From positions 707,001 to 771,000 of the forward strand of contig JAJTWR010000311.1 in assembly GCA_021613335.1 (NCBI GenBank): a stretch of DNA of 64,000 nucleotides, in the 5' to 3' direction. The first letter of the stretch is position 1. Each line of letters opens with the position of its first letter. The position numbers were made by a program, and so were the translations under genes. The DNA comes from Whitmania pigra (Eukaryota; Annelida; Clitellata; Hirudinida; Haemopidae). Under the pieces are notes generated by a model, which was not told the origin of the DNA, made no database searches, and saw nothing but the letters and a program-made list of their open reading frames with translations. Below are positions 13,383 to 23,941 of the stretch, piece by piece.

Positions 13383-13449
13383 GTCAAAAGTACTTGTGTT
13401 ACAATAATTTGTTGTTGTTTTCTATGTAAATGCTGTTTGAGGTTGCTCT

Positions 13450-14370
13450 ATGAGCTTGTTGTGACTGCATCAAAATTGTTGGCAGGCTTTTTGAACTGGT
13501 TTGGCTTGCCGAGATGTAGGTATGTCTAGTCGTAGTTCAACATTTTGGTACTTTGTGATTTGTTGTGGAAAACAACTCCTATAATATATTTGTTCCTACT
13601 GCTGTAATATGGAGCTTTTATTGACGTATGCCACTCCCAACACCTAGTGTTATGCTTGTAAAGTCACTGTTTCCTGTGACCTATTATCTACCATAATCCA
13701 ATGCATTTTGGAAATTTTTTCTTATTTTCCTATCCTCAGATATTCTTAACAGCATTTGGAAAATGAGGGGAACATTGAGCTGGGGCGAATTCAAGATATG
13801 GGTCCCAGACAATGCTTCTAATTCCCATAATTAAAATAATGAAATATTTAACTACCACACTCTTGAGCCACTTAATATTTTTGTTGGGAAAAGTTTAAAA
13901 TTATGCAAAAATTCCTAGATTTGTTCAATGACAGTCTCTTCCTGTCAGCAATTTTAGCCTGGGGGTCTCTTAAAATAAGGTTGTGAAAACTCATTTTGTT
14001 ACTAGGTCTTAAATGCTATATGAAATTTTATAAAATCGTCGAAAATGTTTCTCTTTGTCGCATTAACTCTGGTTAATGGAGATAAAAATCAATAACTTCA
14101 TACAGTCAGTGCCTTTAGAGGTTTTAATAAACTAAGCAAAACTAACATTAGCCAAAAATAACTGAGGGTGTCCACATTCAGCATTTTGTTCTCAGAAAGA
14201 TAAGAGATTACGAAGGAATCTTGCCAAGCTGATATTTTTGTTCATTTGAATGTCATTTGTGTTCCGATATGAAACTTTAAAGGCATGATCTGTTGGTCCC
14301 ACCAAAATTGAAATTAAAAACCTGAACCACTAGCAAAATATGTTAATATTTTAATAGGGCGATTGCAAGG
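13450..14370. other. Intergenic stretch, nothing recognised
   Basis: AT-rich DNA between H2B and the sugar transporter's 3' end. Both strands contain frequent stops, and I see no repeat, RNA gene or conserved motif. Confidence 0.5.
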
Positions 14371-14377
14371 CAAAAAG

Positions 14378-16459
14378 TCAAGTCATCCTCGCTACTTTTG
14401 GACTGAAAAAGAGACTGATGTCTTCGAGAGAACGTCCCATGGTCTCAGGAACAAAGCAAGAAACGTAGATGACGGCCACGAATGCGAACAAACCGAACAT
14501 GGCAAATACTCCGTCCATGCCGAGGAAGCTTTTGAAGGCATCAAAATATAGAGTCACAAGAAATGCAAAAAACCAGTTGGTAAATGTCGCTATTCCGATG
14601 GCAGATCCGCGGGCACGACAAGGAAATATTTCTGAAGCGAGCAGTCCGGGGATGGGTCCCCAGCCGATCGAGAAGGCTGAAATGTAAGTGACCAGGCTCA
14701 TCAGCACCAGGCTTCCCAAACTGGAACCTTAAAAAATATGATTAAGGTGTTAACAAATGAATCCTCATTTTATTTAGCATATAAGGTATTGTGACTGCAC
14801 GAAGCTTATCAGCCGCTCCTATCCTATCCTTGGGCATGCGACCAAAACACATGGCATTCTTAGCTAATGTAAAGCTGATGTAAATCAACTAACATTAGTC
14901 AAGCAATCATTTCATGAATTATGATTTGGAATTTTGAACAGAAATTAAAACATTCTAACTTTGTGGCTGAGAAGCTTGAGGCACACTGGAAGAAATTGGC
15001 TGAAAGTGGAAGCACAGGGCCATCACAAAACAGGAAAGAGACATGCCCAGCCCAGCCACACAGAGCAATTTTCGTCTTCCGGCACGATCCATGCAGGCGG
15101 CAGCGACCGCAGTTGCAAGCACTTGGACCATACCAACAATACATGTGGCCAATGCACCGTGTTCTTGTTTAAATCCAGCAGATATAAAAATAGAAACTGT
15201 ATAGAACATGACCGCATTAATGCCAGTCAACTGTTGGAAAATCATTATTAGCACAGAAACAGTCAGGGGCTTGTAGAGCTCGGGAGTGAAAAACTCAGCC
15301 AACGACAGCTGAAATGACATTCGTCGCAATCTCATTTAGACATCATTTGCTTTTGGTAATGTCTGTGCTCTAACCTTGCTCTCGTCTTGAGACTCTTCCA
15401 TCTCTCGGAATTCATCATCTGCCTGGGAGCTAGAGTCCCTGAGCAATGTTAGAACCCTATGAGCATCCTTCTTCAGCCCAATTTTGAACAAATATCGAGG
15501 AGTTTCAGGAACTCTGAAGGCACACAACATGGCAAGCAATGATAGAAAAGCACAGGTCAATGCCATAGTTTGCCAGGTGAGGAATACTCCAAAAACATAT
15601 ACCAGTACAATCCCCAGTGTTATGAACAGCTGGACTCCTGCTCCATATTTCCCCCTCATGTCTTTTTTGGATGTTTCAGACACATAAAGGGGACTGACCA
15701 CACACACCATACCTCCACCAACACCAGTCAGAAATCTAAATTTAAAAATTTTTTTTTTGAAATATTTGCATGGCTTAAAAATAAATTACTGGTTTTGCAT
15801 TACAGAAAAAGTTGCAAATTAAATTAAAGTTATAAATGTCGAATGCTTAACTGGTGATCAATCACATTAATAAGGCTTGATTGAAGCCACCAACATAAAA
15901 CTATTAAACAAAATTGTAATGATGCAACTCAGAACTTCCAGAGCATTTTGAGTTTAGCATGTTCAATGTGAAACCACTTACAATTGCATTTACATAAGCA
16001 ATGCAAAAAACATGCATAGTCAAAAGTGAAAGTAAAAAAATATTCATGAGGTCTGTTAGTTTTTATACCCATCAACTTCGCATTAAATAGTGCCATCTAA
16101 TATCGAAATCGCAAAAAAATTAAAAAAGAACATTTGAACCTCCCAAAACTCAGGAGGCGCAAATCCACCCCTTTGCTTATAAAAAGCCATCCAATCAAAA
16201 ATGGCAATGAGCTGAATGCCAGAGTCTTTTTCCTACCCACTTGGTCCACCAAATAACCTGCTAGAGGACATCCTAGCATGCCTCCAATTGTGGCTACCGA
16301 GCTAAACCATGCAGCTTCATTCCCTTTACCATGTAACGGTTCATTGATTTCTTGCATTTTTGGGAGAGCTGGTGATGTATAACCAATCATGAACCCAAAT
16401 GAAAGTGCCCCTAAATAACTGGGCAGATAACAAATAAAATCTTTGGTGAATTGATTCAT
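14378..16459 (-). CDS. SLC2-type facilitated sugar (trehalose/glucose) transporter, four exons, complete
   Basis: Exons 16140-16459, 15375-15735, 14987-15308 and 14378-14727 join in phase (1,353 bases, 450 residues including the initiator Met). The major-facilitator sugar-porter signatures appear in order: DQVGRKKT after TM2, PETPRYL after TM6, QQLTGINAVMFYT in TM7, DRAGRRKLL between TM8 and TM9, GWGPIPGLLASEIFP in TM10 and VPETMGRSLEDI after TM12. Length fits a 12-TM carrier. The N-terminus and overall pattern most resemble the insect-type facilitated trehalose transporters, but substrate (trehalose, glucose or other hexose) cannot be read from sequence. The donor after exon 3 (A/GTGTGC) is weak. 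The ATG at 16459 gives a short cytoplasmic N-terminus before TM1. Confidence 0.9.
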
Positions 16460-17221
16460 GCTTCCATTCGCTGCAAAGCGGAGAGCAAATTAGTCAGTCG
16501 AGGCAAACGCACACAAACAAAAATAGACAAACGTAAACAGGTCCGACGCCTAAAAATTTTTTTATGGCATTTTTTCTTAAATAGATTTTCTTCAAAAAAG
16601 TTTTCTATACATATTACTCACGTAAATCTTTAAAACGTTCTTAAATGTTAAATTAGTTTTGTTGATCGTACACAGGGTGAATTGTAATAAGGAATTAACG
16701 ACGCACTCTATTAAATTCCCGACAGTTCCTCTCGTAGAGTGACCTTCTGCTGGTTTCTTTGCTAATAACTGATGAAGTGGTGAGGTTAGAGATTCAATCA
16801 AAAGTTTGTGAGTGTGAGTTGGCCAGCAATCGAGTGAATAAACCACCTTATTGAAGAACCACGAGATTGTAAGGAAGCCAGAAGATTGCGTTTTATGGAG
16901 CCTAGTGTTATTCCAAAAGAAAAATATGTATCTCTGGTAATATACCATTTATTCGAGAATTTTTCGTTTGACTGCCGATGCAATAAGTATGCTTTTTAAC
17001 AACTATAATTATTTGTAATATTATGTTAAGACATTATTTTCTGCAATATTAATGTGTATAACATTGTTTAATTTTCCACTCGACAATCACATTAAGTTGA
17101 AGTTATGCACTCTCTTTTTCTTTCTTTAAACTGTTATTATTTGACTTAATCTTATAATAAATAAAGGACGTCAAAGTAATTTTTACTGCTTAAATGAATT
17201 TTCCTTAATGAAATTGTCTTT
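16460..17221. other. Upstream flank of the sugar transporter, nothing firm
   Basis: It probably holds the transporter promoter and any 5'UTR exon, but no clear TATA box or splice-linked exon was seen. Two minus-strand frames of 61 and 118 residues here look like chance frames. Confidence 0.4.
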
Positions 17222-17419
17222 GCCTTTAGCAGGGTTTCTTTCAGGCATTATTGTTCGGGGGGGCATTTCATGAGTTCGGGGGGCGGCAGTTTTTCGTGCC
17301 AAATACAAGTTTAAAATCAAATCACGCATAACCTCAGTTCAATAATTATATTTTAGGTAAAAACATATTGAAAATCATTTATACAAACTAAAATTTAAAA
17401 TGTTTATTAACTGAAATGT

Positions 17420-18482
17420 TTAAAGAAATTTTATACGCCGAGGTTTTTTGAGAGCATATAAATCTACTACTCTATCAAGAAAATCTTCCGTTGGACCTTG
17501 TTGCGTACGTAACTGCAACATAAAACTAACAAAGATTTATTAACAAGCACGAGAGCCCATCGAGACAAGAGCCGATGCGGCCAAGCAGAAACGAGGAATG
17601 AGTCAAAACCAAGCGAAGTTGGAGACGAACGAGGCGAGCTGACGAGAGTCTCCTGCTGTTGTTTAAATAGACTTTCGCTAGGACTTCAAACAAAGGAGTC
17701 CACTGCTATGCGCTGAGTCACTGTTGCTGTCCTGCACGTTTGTGGCCTGGCGGAGTTGTAGGCCGAAGTTCTGTGTCCGACGTTCCTAGTGTTGTGCGCC
17801 TGGAGTTTGTGTGTGATGATGCAAGTAGGACGAAGTTCAGTGTCCAACAACCTTCAATGCTTATGGTCATACAATGAGTTAAAGTTTCTGGTAGCATTCT
17901 ATTTCTTGCTTTGCTTAGAATCCTGTTCATTGTACTAAATGATCTTTCTACTGAAGCAGTTGTTACTGGAATTACAAGAAGAATTTCACAAAGCCTTTGT
18001 AGTTCACAGTATCCCAAATCAGCTTCCAGTATTTTGTTCAATGGGTTTTCATCCATTTTGTACTTTTTGCACTCAACCATAGATTTTATGAAAAATTTAA
18101 AAGATTTTAAATCCGCGAGTACAGCTTCTGCATTTAGAATGGGAAAGTTGTTATAAAAAGTTATGATGTCTTCTTCTTGAATACCTGACATTGATTCAAA
18201 AGTCTCAAATTGACTTGCAAATAACATAATCTCAATCGATTTGTCATTAAATCTGTCTTTGATGACAGTTTCACAATACTTCTTCATTCCTGGTAATACG
18301 CTTTCAGCACTTTCATCTTCAACCAGGTGTGTTTCTAATTTTATCTCATCAACTTTGCATTTAATCTTTTTTTGTAAATGACTCTCGGTATCTTCGCACT
18401 GCTTCACAATATCATTCAATTTTGTTGAAGTAATCAATGGGATGACTTTAGTCAAACTTAAATCTTTTTTTTTGTAAAGCAT
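17420..18482 (-). pseudogene. hAT transposase C-terminal fragment, interrupted by a solo LTR
   Basis: The frame opens at 18482 and contains the hAT dimerisation region: CEILLVIPVTTASVERSFST then MNRILSKARNRMLPETL. It reads to 17854, where the LTR (17499-17849) splits it. Beyond the LTR the same frame continues from 17498 to a natural stop at 17420-17422. The frame running into the LTR adds about 45 unrelated residues. The family resembles the ZMYM-like hAT transposases of animals. The catalytic N-terminal region is missing. Confidence 0.85.
17499..17849 (-). mobile_element. Solo LTR nested in the hAT element
   Basis: A 351-bp block starts TGTTG and ends CAACA on either strand, flanked by the 4-bp duplication ACCT (17495-17498 and 17850-17853). 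On the minus strand it carries a TATTTAAA-like box and AATAAA upstream of its end, as a retroviral-type LTR would. No internal coding region remains, so this is a solo LTR left by LTR-LTR recombination. Its GC content is higher than the surrounding DNA. Confidence 0.85.
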
Positions 18483-18589
18483 TGCTGAGAAAAGAGAAAA
18501 AAAATTTTTTCGGGGGGGGGGGCGATGGCTGAGCTCCGGGGGGCTTATCCCCCCCGAAAGTATGCCTGAAAGAAACCCTGGCCTTTAGT

Positions 18590-19480
18590 CGACCTTAGCA
18601 TTTGAATTCACTTCTTTGCCAAATTAAATAATTATGAATTGAAAGGTAAATAATGGACAAGTCGAGAAAAAAGTCGGTAATTTAAAAACATTTCAATTTT
18701 TCATCCATTTACGTAAATAAAACGCAATCTAAAACATCGAACAATAATGTTGGACTGTGCGGGCGTGAAACAAATGAACTAAACATTGTCCAACTTTATA
18801 AATTTCCCATCAAAAACTCAAAATATTAATCTTTTGTTTGTACGCACAATTAAACTAATTTTGATCTAGTTCACGATACTAATGCTAATTCAAACTTAAA
18901 CACGTTCTACTTGGTGCAGTCCCTTAACTTTTGCCACTGATCAGCAAATCCAGATAGTGTGCATCTGGTTCATTTTCAAACCACCACAATCGTCTTCCTT
19001 CTAAAAAATGTGATAACTAATTAATCAGTGATCGTGATTCTAAAATTCCGCGAGAACGCGTTCATTTATTGAGGGAGTGTTTTTTCATTTGTTTTCAAGA
19101 GTGACAAGCGTTTTAACATCTCAATCGAAGTCTTCGGTTATTAAAATACATCTAGAAATATAATAATCATATCTCACCTAGAAATATTGTTATTTTTTGT
19201 TAGCTTAATGTTAGATTTTTATTAGTTTCATGATATAATTCTGTTATTTATTCCGTTATTAATGCAATACATTAATATAAAACAATAATATAGTTGTGTT
19301 TTTTTACATTTGTGGAAATTATGAAATTCGATAAAGATACCAACATCAATAATAATGAGTTTTACTATTATCCTTATTATATTATAATTTCCAACCTTTC
19401 TCAACGACGGCTTCTGATCCGGGGTAAGTTATGGTTATGTCATTCAAATCTGTCGTGATAACACTTGCGATGCTTTTATG
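18590..19480. other. Non-coding stretch, nothing firm
   Basis: AT-rich spacer. One minus-strand frame near 19.4-19.48 kb (HKSIASVITTDLNDITITY) follows an acceptor-like site, but its phase does not match the MORN gene's last exon. Confidence 0.4.
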
Positions 19481-19489
19481 CTGCTAGAA

Positions 19490-21292
19490 TTAAGAATAAG
19501 AAGACAACTTACACGTTGTGAGCAAATCATACGGCGATTGTTCCATTTCAATTCCTAACAAACAGGGGTATGAAAGATTAATCGCATCACATATAAAAGT
19601 TCAATTTGAATGTCAGTGATTTAACGAAAATATTCCATGGGATACCTTGAGCATTTCTAATATTGGCTAGCTCTTCTCTCTTTTGATTTCTGATATTCTC
19701 TCGATCAGTTTCTATCTGAGATCAAACCAAAAATTTATTTTCCAATGAAACGGCTGTAATATTGACGACCTAAATAAGGGATAAATAGTGACTGAGAATT
19801 ACCCTTCTTAGATCATCCATATATATAGCACTGTTAATATCTATGAGTTGTCCTTCAACTTCTCTGTAGCCTTTAGTCCAAGTTCCAATGTATTGCATCC
19901 CCGCACTGAGATGGGTGTACTTTCCTGTTCCATGGCGCTGGTTTTCCTTCCAGTTACCCTCGTAAACATCTCCGTTGTAGTAACGATAAATGCCAAATCC
20001 ATGCCTTTCATCATCCTTCCATTTGCCTGGAAACAAAAAGTATTTATTTTAGATTTGAAGTACAATATTGCAAAGTTGCAAAATATTAGGCTTAATTTAG
20101 GTCGACTCTCGAAGCCAACCACGATAATTATTACACAGCACAGAATATACACAGAATTACCAACAAGCAATTATGTTGAAAACAAATACCGTCATAACTG
20201 GAGCCATCTGGATAAATAATCCTTCCAAGTCCAACTTTCTTTCCATTACAAAAATCTCCAACGTATACTGCCCCATTTCTATATCTTGTACGACAAAGAC
20301 TCAAAATTAAGCTTATATATTATCCCGCTGTTACATCGGTTGAATCCATTTATAATTAACCGACTCATTTGCAGAGGCCTGCGCGGTTGTGTCTTTGAAC
20401 TGTGCTTTCCAGCTGCAGTTTTAAAAAAGCAAACTGTAATTGCATGTTTTTGAAAATCGCCCCGCTACCTCAACGCTTAAATGTATTACAGCAGAAATAT
20501 AATTAATTATCTAATAGGAGACTTTTGATTTTTTGTTTTCTACAGAATGTTTTTGTGTAGTAAGCCCTGCACATAAAAGTTGCGAGCTGCGTGAATTCCC
20601 CTGCAATGGTGGCAGAGCATAATCAATAATAGGTCAAATAAGACATTCTTGAGACAGAGAAGTTGCTTATTTTTATTATCAAACCCGGTCTCCACTGTAT
20701 ATTTTGGGAGGGTGGAATCCTAAATAAATATGAAGCGTCATGATAAAAATATGGACTTAGGAAAAACAAAATAAAACCATTGTATTTTATAAAAAGCAAC
20801 ATTAATTTGGAATAAATGATTGCAATTATAAATATCCTTTATTTTTTAAATTGATAATGACAGTGGCTTAGTGACAGCCGCTTAAACTTTGAACTCCACC
20901 CGACTAGAAACTTGCAGCATTGCTGCGGTCTGGAAAATTGACAACCGCGCAGACTTTTTATTTGTGATTCAACTTAGTTGCGCTTAATTGTTTCACCAAA
21001 GATTATTGAGTTTGCTGAACGCACAATTTACTTTGAAAGCACCTATTGTCATTCTCTTGAAATAGTTTTATATGGTGGAATAATTAAGTTTAAATTTAAA
21101 TAAATCCTAAAGTAATAATAAGAAAATAATTGCTACATTTAGATAATTATTGAAGCATTACTTGTAAACACCAAATCCGTGTCGCTTTCCATACGAATAA
21201 AACCCTTCGTATTCGTCGCCGTTTGGAAAAATGGATTTTCCGTAGCCGTGTCTTTGGTTAAATTCATTGTGCATGCCCTGATATTTGAAGGA
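19490..21292 (-). CDS. MORN-repeat protein, radial spoke head RSPH1-like (5' exon missing)
   Basis: Exons 21162-21292, 20190-20284, 19803-20026, 19646-19715 and about 19490-19554 join in phase. MORN repeats run in order: RHGYGKSIFPNGDEYEGFY, RHGFGVYKYRNGAVYVGDF, GLGRIIYPDGSSYDGKWKD, RHGFGIYRYYNGDVYEGNW and RHGTGKYTHLSAGMQYIGTW. EGQLIDINSAIY follows, which matches the region after the last MORN in RSPH1. RSPH1 sits in the head of axonemal radial spokes and is needed for ciliary and flagellar beating, implying motile cilia in this animal. The C-terminal part (ETDRENIRNQKREELANIRN) is a short charged helix. The start codon exon lies upstream of 21292 and was not found. The stop at 19490 assumes no further splice. 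Confidence 0.82.
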
Positions 21293-21299
21293 CTTAAAA

Positions 21300-22440
21300 A
21301 AAGGAGTAATGGTGTTTGTATGAGATATCTAATGTCATTTAATCGTTAGAGTTGCGTTACTTTGCGATATTACTCTGGGTTAGAGTTACTATACTTAGAA
21401 TTTTAATCGCTGAGAAAAGCGACTGGCATATTAAAGGAAGAACAAATTTGTTAAAGTATTCAGAATGAGGAGCTATTAACTAAGTTTTACAATTTAAAAA
21501 AAAATCACGCATTTAGCGTGATATCATTTATGAACAGCCCAAAGAATGGGCTTCTAATGTCATTGTAAATAAAAAATGTTTCTGTTTTAGTTAAGATCTA
21601 AAAGATCTAGTTTCAATATTAGACAATCTAAAGTTTGTGGAATTTACAACAAATAAAAATAATCAAACCGTTACAATGACGATTTGTGCTTATTTTTTGT
21701 CCTATATTATGTTGGAAATAAGAATATCAGTGGGCAGCGAATTATAGACATAAAAGCGGTGTCCTTTACAAAGATAACATATTCAACTCTCATAACCGAT
21801 AACAAAATAATGAAGTAATACTTTAGATAATTTGCGACTTCTCATCAAAGTAAAAATATTTTCGGCCATGTCTAACCGCTAGACACCCTTATTGTTGAAA
21901 CTAACTGACGTCACTAAACAATCTTTTTCAAAATTCAATTCGATTTTGATATTATTGGGTTTTATCATTAAGTGTGTAATGTATATTGCATACATAATAT
22001 ATGTTGTTTATAAATGAGTTATGATGTAATGCAGTTATATATTAATTACAACACATTTCAGTTTATTTGAAATAAATATTTTATGCCAAAAAGATTAAAG
22101 TAGATATTTTAATGGTCAGGGTAGAAATTTTTCAATTTTTGTAATTACTAAAAACTAAAACTAAACTAAAAATATTGTTGCGACATACCCCCTTATTATG
22201 GATAATTTCCTTACAAGTTAACATATCTTGCTGAAATTTTCAGCAATTAAATAAAGCACCATTTGTAAGCATCGTGCTAAGTTTCGTCATGTGGGTCAAT
22301 GGTTCCCATAAGTTATTTAAAGCAAATTAAACATTTTTGGCCTGGAAATATTATTACGAGAGTTTCCGGTTTGGGTTCGTTTCATCAATTTCAAGGTCTT
22401 ATTGGAAGGATCAAACATTAAATTGTCGTTAAAAAAATCT
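21300..22440. other. Intergenic stretch, nothing firm
   Basis: AT-rich spacer, probably including the undetected first exon and promoter of the MORN gene. The right-hand part near 22.1-22.4 kb may be the 5' end of the Tc1-like element, but no terminal inverted repeat was recognised. Confidence 0.35.
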
Positions 22441-22452
22441 ATATAAAGAAGT

Positions 22453-23230
22453 GTGACATTCAAAACTTCCTTTTTGCATTCATTTCATCATGGGGAAAAA
22501 GCAGGTTTGACAGAAGGAGAAACAGGACAAGTTAAGGCCTTTAGGAAGGCAAACTATTCAATAAGAAAGATTGCAAATGAGTTGAATAGGTCAAGAGCTG
22601 TCATCAAATGTTGTTTGGATGATCCAGACTCATATGGGAAGAAGTACAAGGGCGGAAGACCGAACAAAGCTCTCGAATCGGATTCAGAGACGTCTCATCG
22701 GGGAGGCTTCACGAGAAGAATATTCGTCTAAGCAGCTAAAAAATAAGCTGTATTTTGATGTTCATGTTAGGACAGTCTGCAGCTCTCTTAGCTGAAATAC
22801 GAAATGCGAAAGCGAGTTCCAGCGTTGAAATTCCATGACAGGAAAAAAAGTCTCCTCTGTGCCAAAGAAATGGTAAACTACAACGAAAGATGGGAACGAG
22901 TAATTTCAACAGATGATAAAAAAATTCAACCTTGATGGGCCAGATGGCTATAAATACTACTGGCATGATCTCAGAAAAGAAAGAGTTGTTTTTTATAGCA
23001 GAAAACATGGAGGAAGTTCTCTGTGTGATGGTCTGGGGAATTTCAGCATTTGGGAAAACCGAACTGGTGCTTTTGAAAGGAAGGCAGGACTCGCAGAAGT
23101 ATGTAAAAATGCTCAAGGATCATCTCCTTCCTTTTGCTGAAACAAAACAACATGAATTTCAGCAAGATAATGCTCCAATTCATGTTTCCAAGGCAACCAG
23201 AGCATTTTTCCAGAAGTCCAACATGCAAGT
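22453..23230 (+). pseudogene. Tc1/mariner transposase, frameshifted and truncated
   Basis: The N-terminal helix-turn-helix region is clear (LTEGETGQVKAFRKANYSIR, ANELNRSRAVI, YGKKYKGGRPNKAL). The catalytic region then appears in shifted frames: STDDKKFNLDGPDGYKYYW, VMVWGISAFGKTEL, and FQQDNAPIHVSKATRAFF with the second catalytic Asp. Multiple frame changes and stops mean no working transposase. The C-terminal DDE glutamate region and right TIR are missing because the sequence runs directly into protease upstream DNA near 23.23 kb. The last part is repeated in tandem. Confidence 0.85.
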
Positions 23231-23870
23231 GTATATATATATTGCTAAGTTATGTCGTAAGTCGTGAATTTTTAAAAATCTATCAAGAAAGATCACTTAA
23301 TATTCATGAATACTTAAAGATAACAAAGATATAAACTCTTATGCTTTTGAAAACCTTTTGTATGATTATCAAACAATTCTATGATAACGGATGTTTCCCG
23401 AAACTGATGATTAGATAACTGACGTTGAAAAATATTACCTAATCCTGATACAAATTTCAGCATTTGGGAAAACCGAACTGGTGCTTTTGAAAGGAAGGCA
23501 GGACTCGCAGAAGTATGTAAAAATGCTCAAGGATCATCTCCTTCCTTTTGCTGAAACAAAACAACATGAATTTCAGCAAGATAATGCTCCAATTCATGTT
23601 TCCAAGGCAACCAGAGCATTTTTCCAGAAGTCCAACATGCAAGTGTATATATATATATTGCTAAGTTATGTCGTAAGTCGTGAATTTTAAAAAATCTATC
23701 AAGAAAGATCACTTAATATTCATGAATACTTAAAGATAACAAAGATATAAACTCTTATGCTTTTGAAAACCTTTTGTATGATTATCAAACAATTCTATGA
23801 TAACGGATGTTTCCCGAAACTGATGATTAGATAACTGACGTTGAAAAATATTACCTAATCCTGATACAAT
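23039..23870 (+). repeat. Tandem direct duplication (about 414 bp x 2) of transposon tail plus protease promoter
   Basis: Bases from 23039 (AATTTCAGCATTTGGG) recur from 23453 nearly unchanged, differing mainly by two extra bases in a TA run and one A/T change. Each unit holds the end of the Tc1-like transposase and about 220 bases that also lie upstream of protease D (40.36-40.51 kb). The copy next to the gene leads into its TATA box. Confidence 0.9.
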
Positions 23871-23897
23871 TTGAAGTATGTTTTGCGGCTTGAATAG

Positions 23898-23904
23898 TAT
23901 AAAA
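23898..23904 (+). promoter_or_regulatory. TATA box of protease A
   Basis: TATAAAA lies 38 bases before the ATG at 23942. The same block (GTATAAAAGAATGCGTCC) precedes protease D at 40535, so this is the ancestral promoter of the A/D type. Confidence 0.75.
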
Positions 23905-23941
23905 GAATGCGTCCTGTAAACTTCTCATTGAAGCGGCTAAA

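Larger units (their letters stand above)
17230..18580 (-). mobile_element. hAT-superfamily DNA transposon, 1.35 kb, with perfect 8-bp target duplication
   Basis: Terminal inverted repeats CAGGGTTTCTTTCAGGCAT (17230) and its complement (ending 18580) bound the element. The flanks 17222-17229 and 18581-18588 are both GCCTTTAG, a perfect 8-bp target-site duplication as hAT elements make. G-rich subterminal blocks (GGGGGGGC) lie inside both ends. The interior holds the C-terminal part of a hAT transposase on the minus strand and a nested solo LTR. The N-terminal BED/catalytic half is absent, so this is a deletion derivative that would have needed transposase in trans. The intact TIRs and duplication point to a fairly recent insertion. 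Confidence 0.93.

Noticed and set aside
16592..16983. 118- and 61-residue minus-strand frames
   Set aside because: No family resemblance, overlapping frames and no link to the transporter start codon.
19390..19488. Further 3' coding exon of the MORN gene (HKSIASVITTDLNDI...)
   Set aside because: An acceptor exists but requires phase 0, whereas the preceding exon ends in phase 1.
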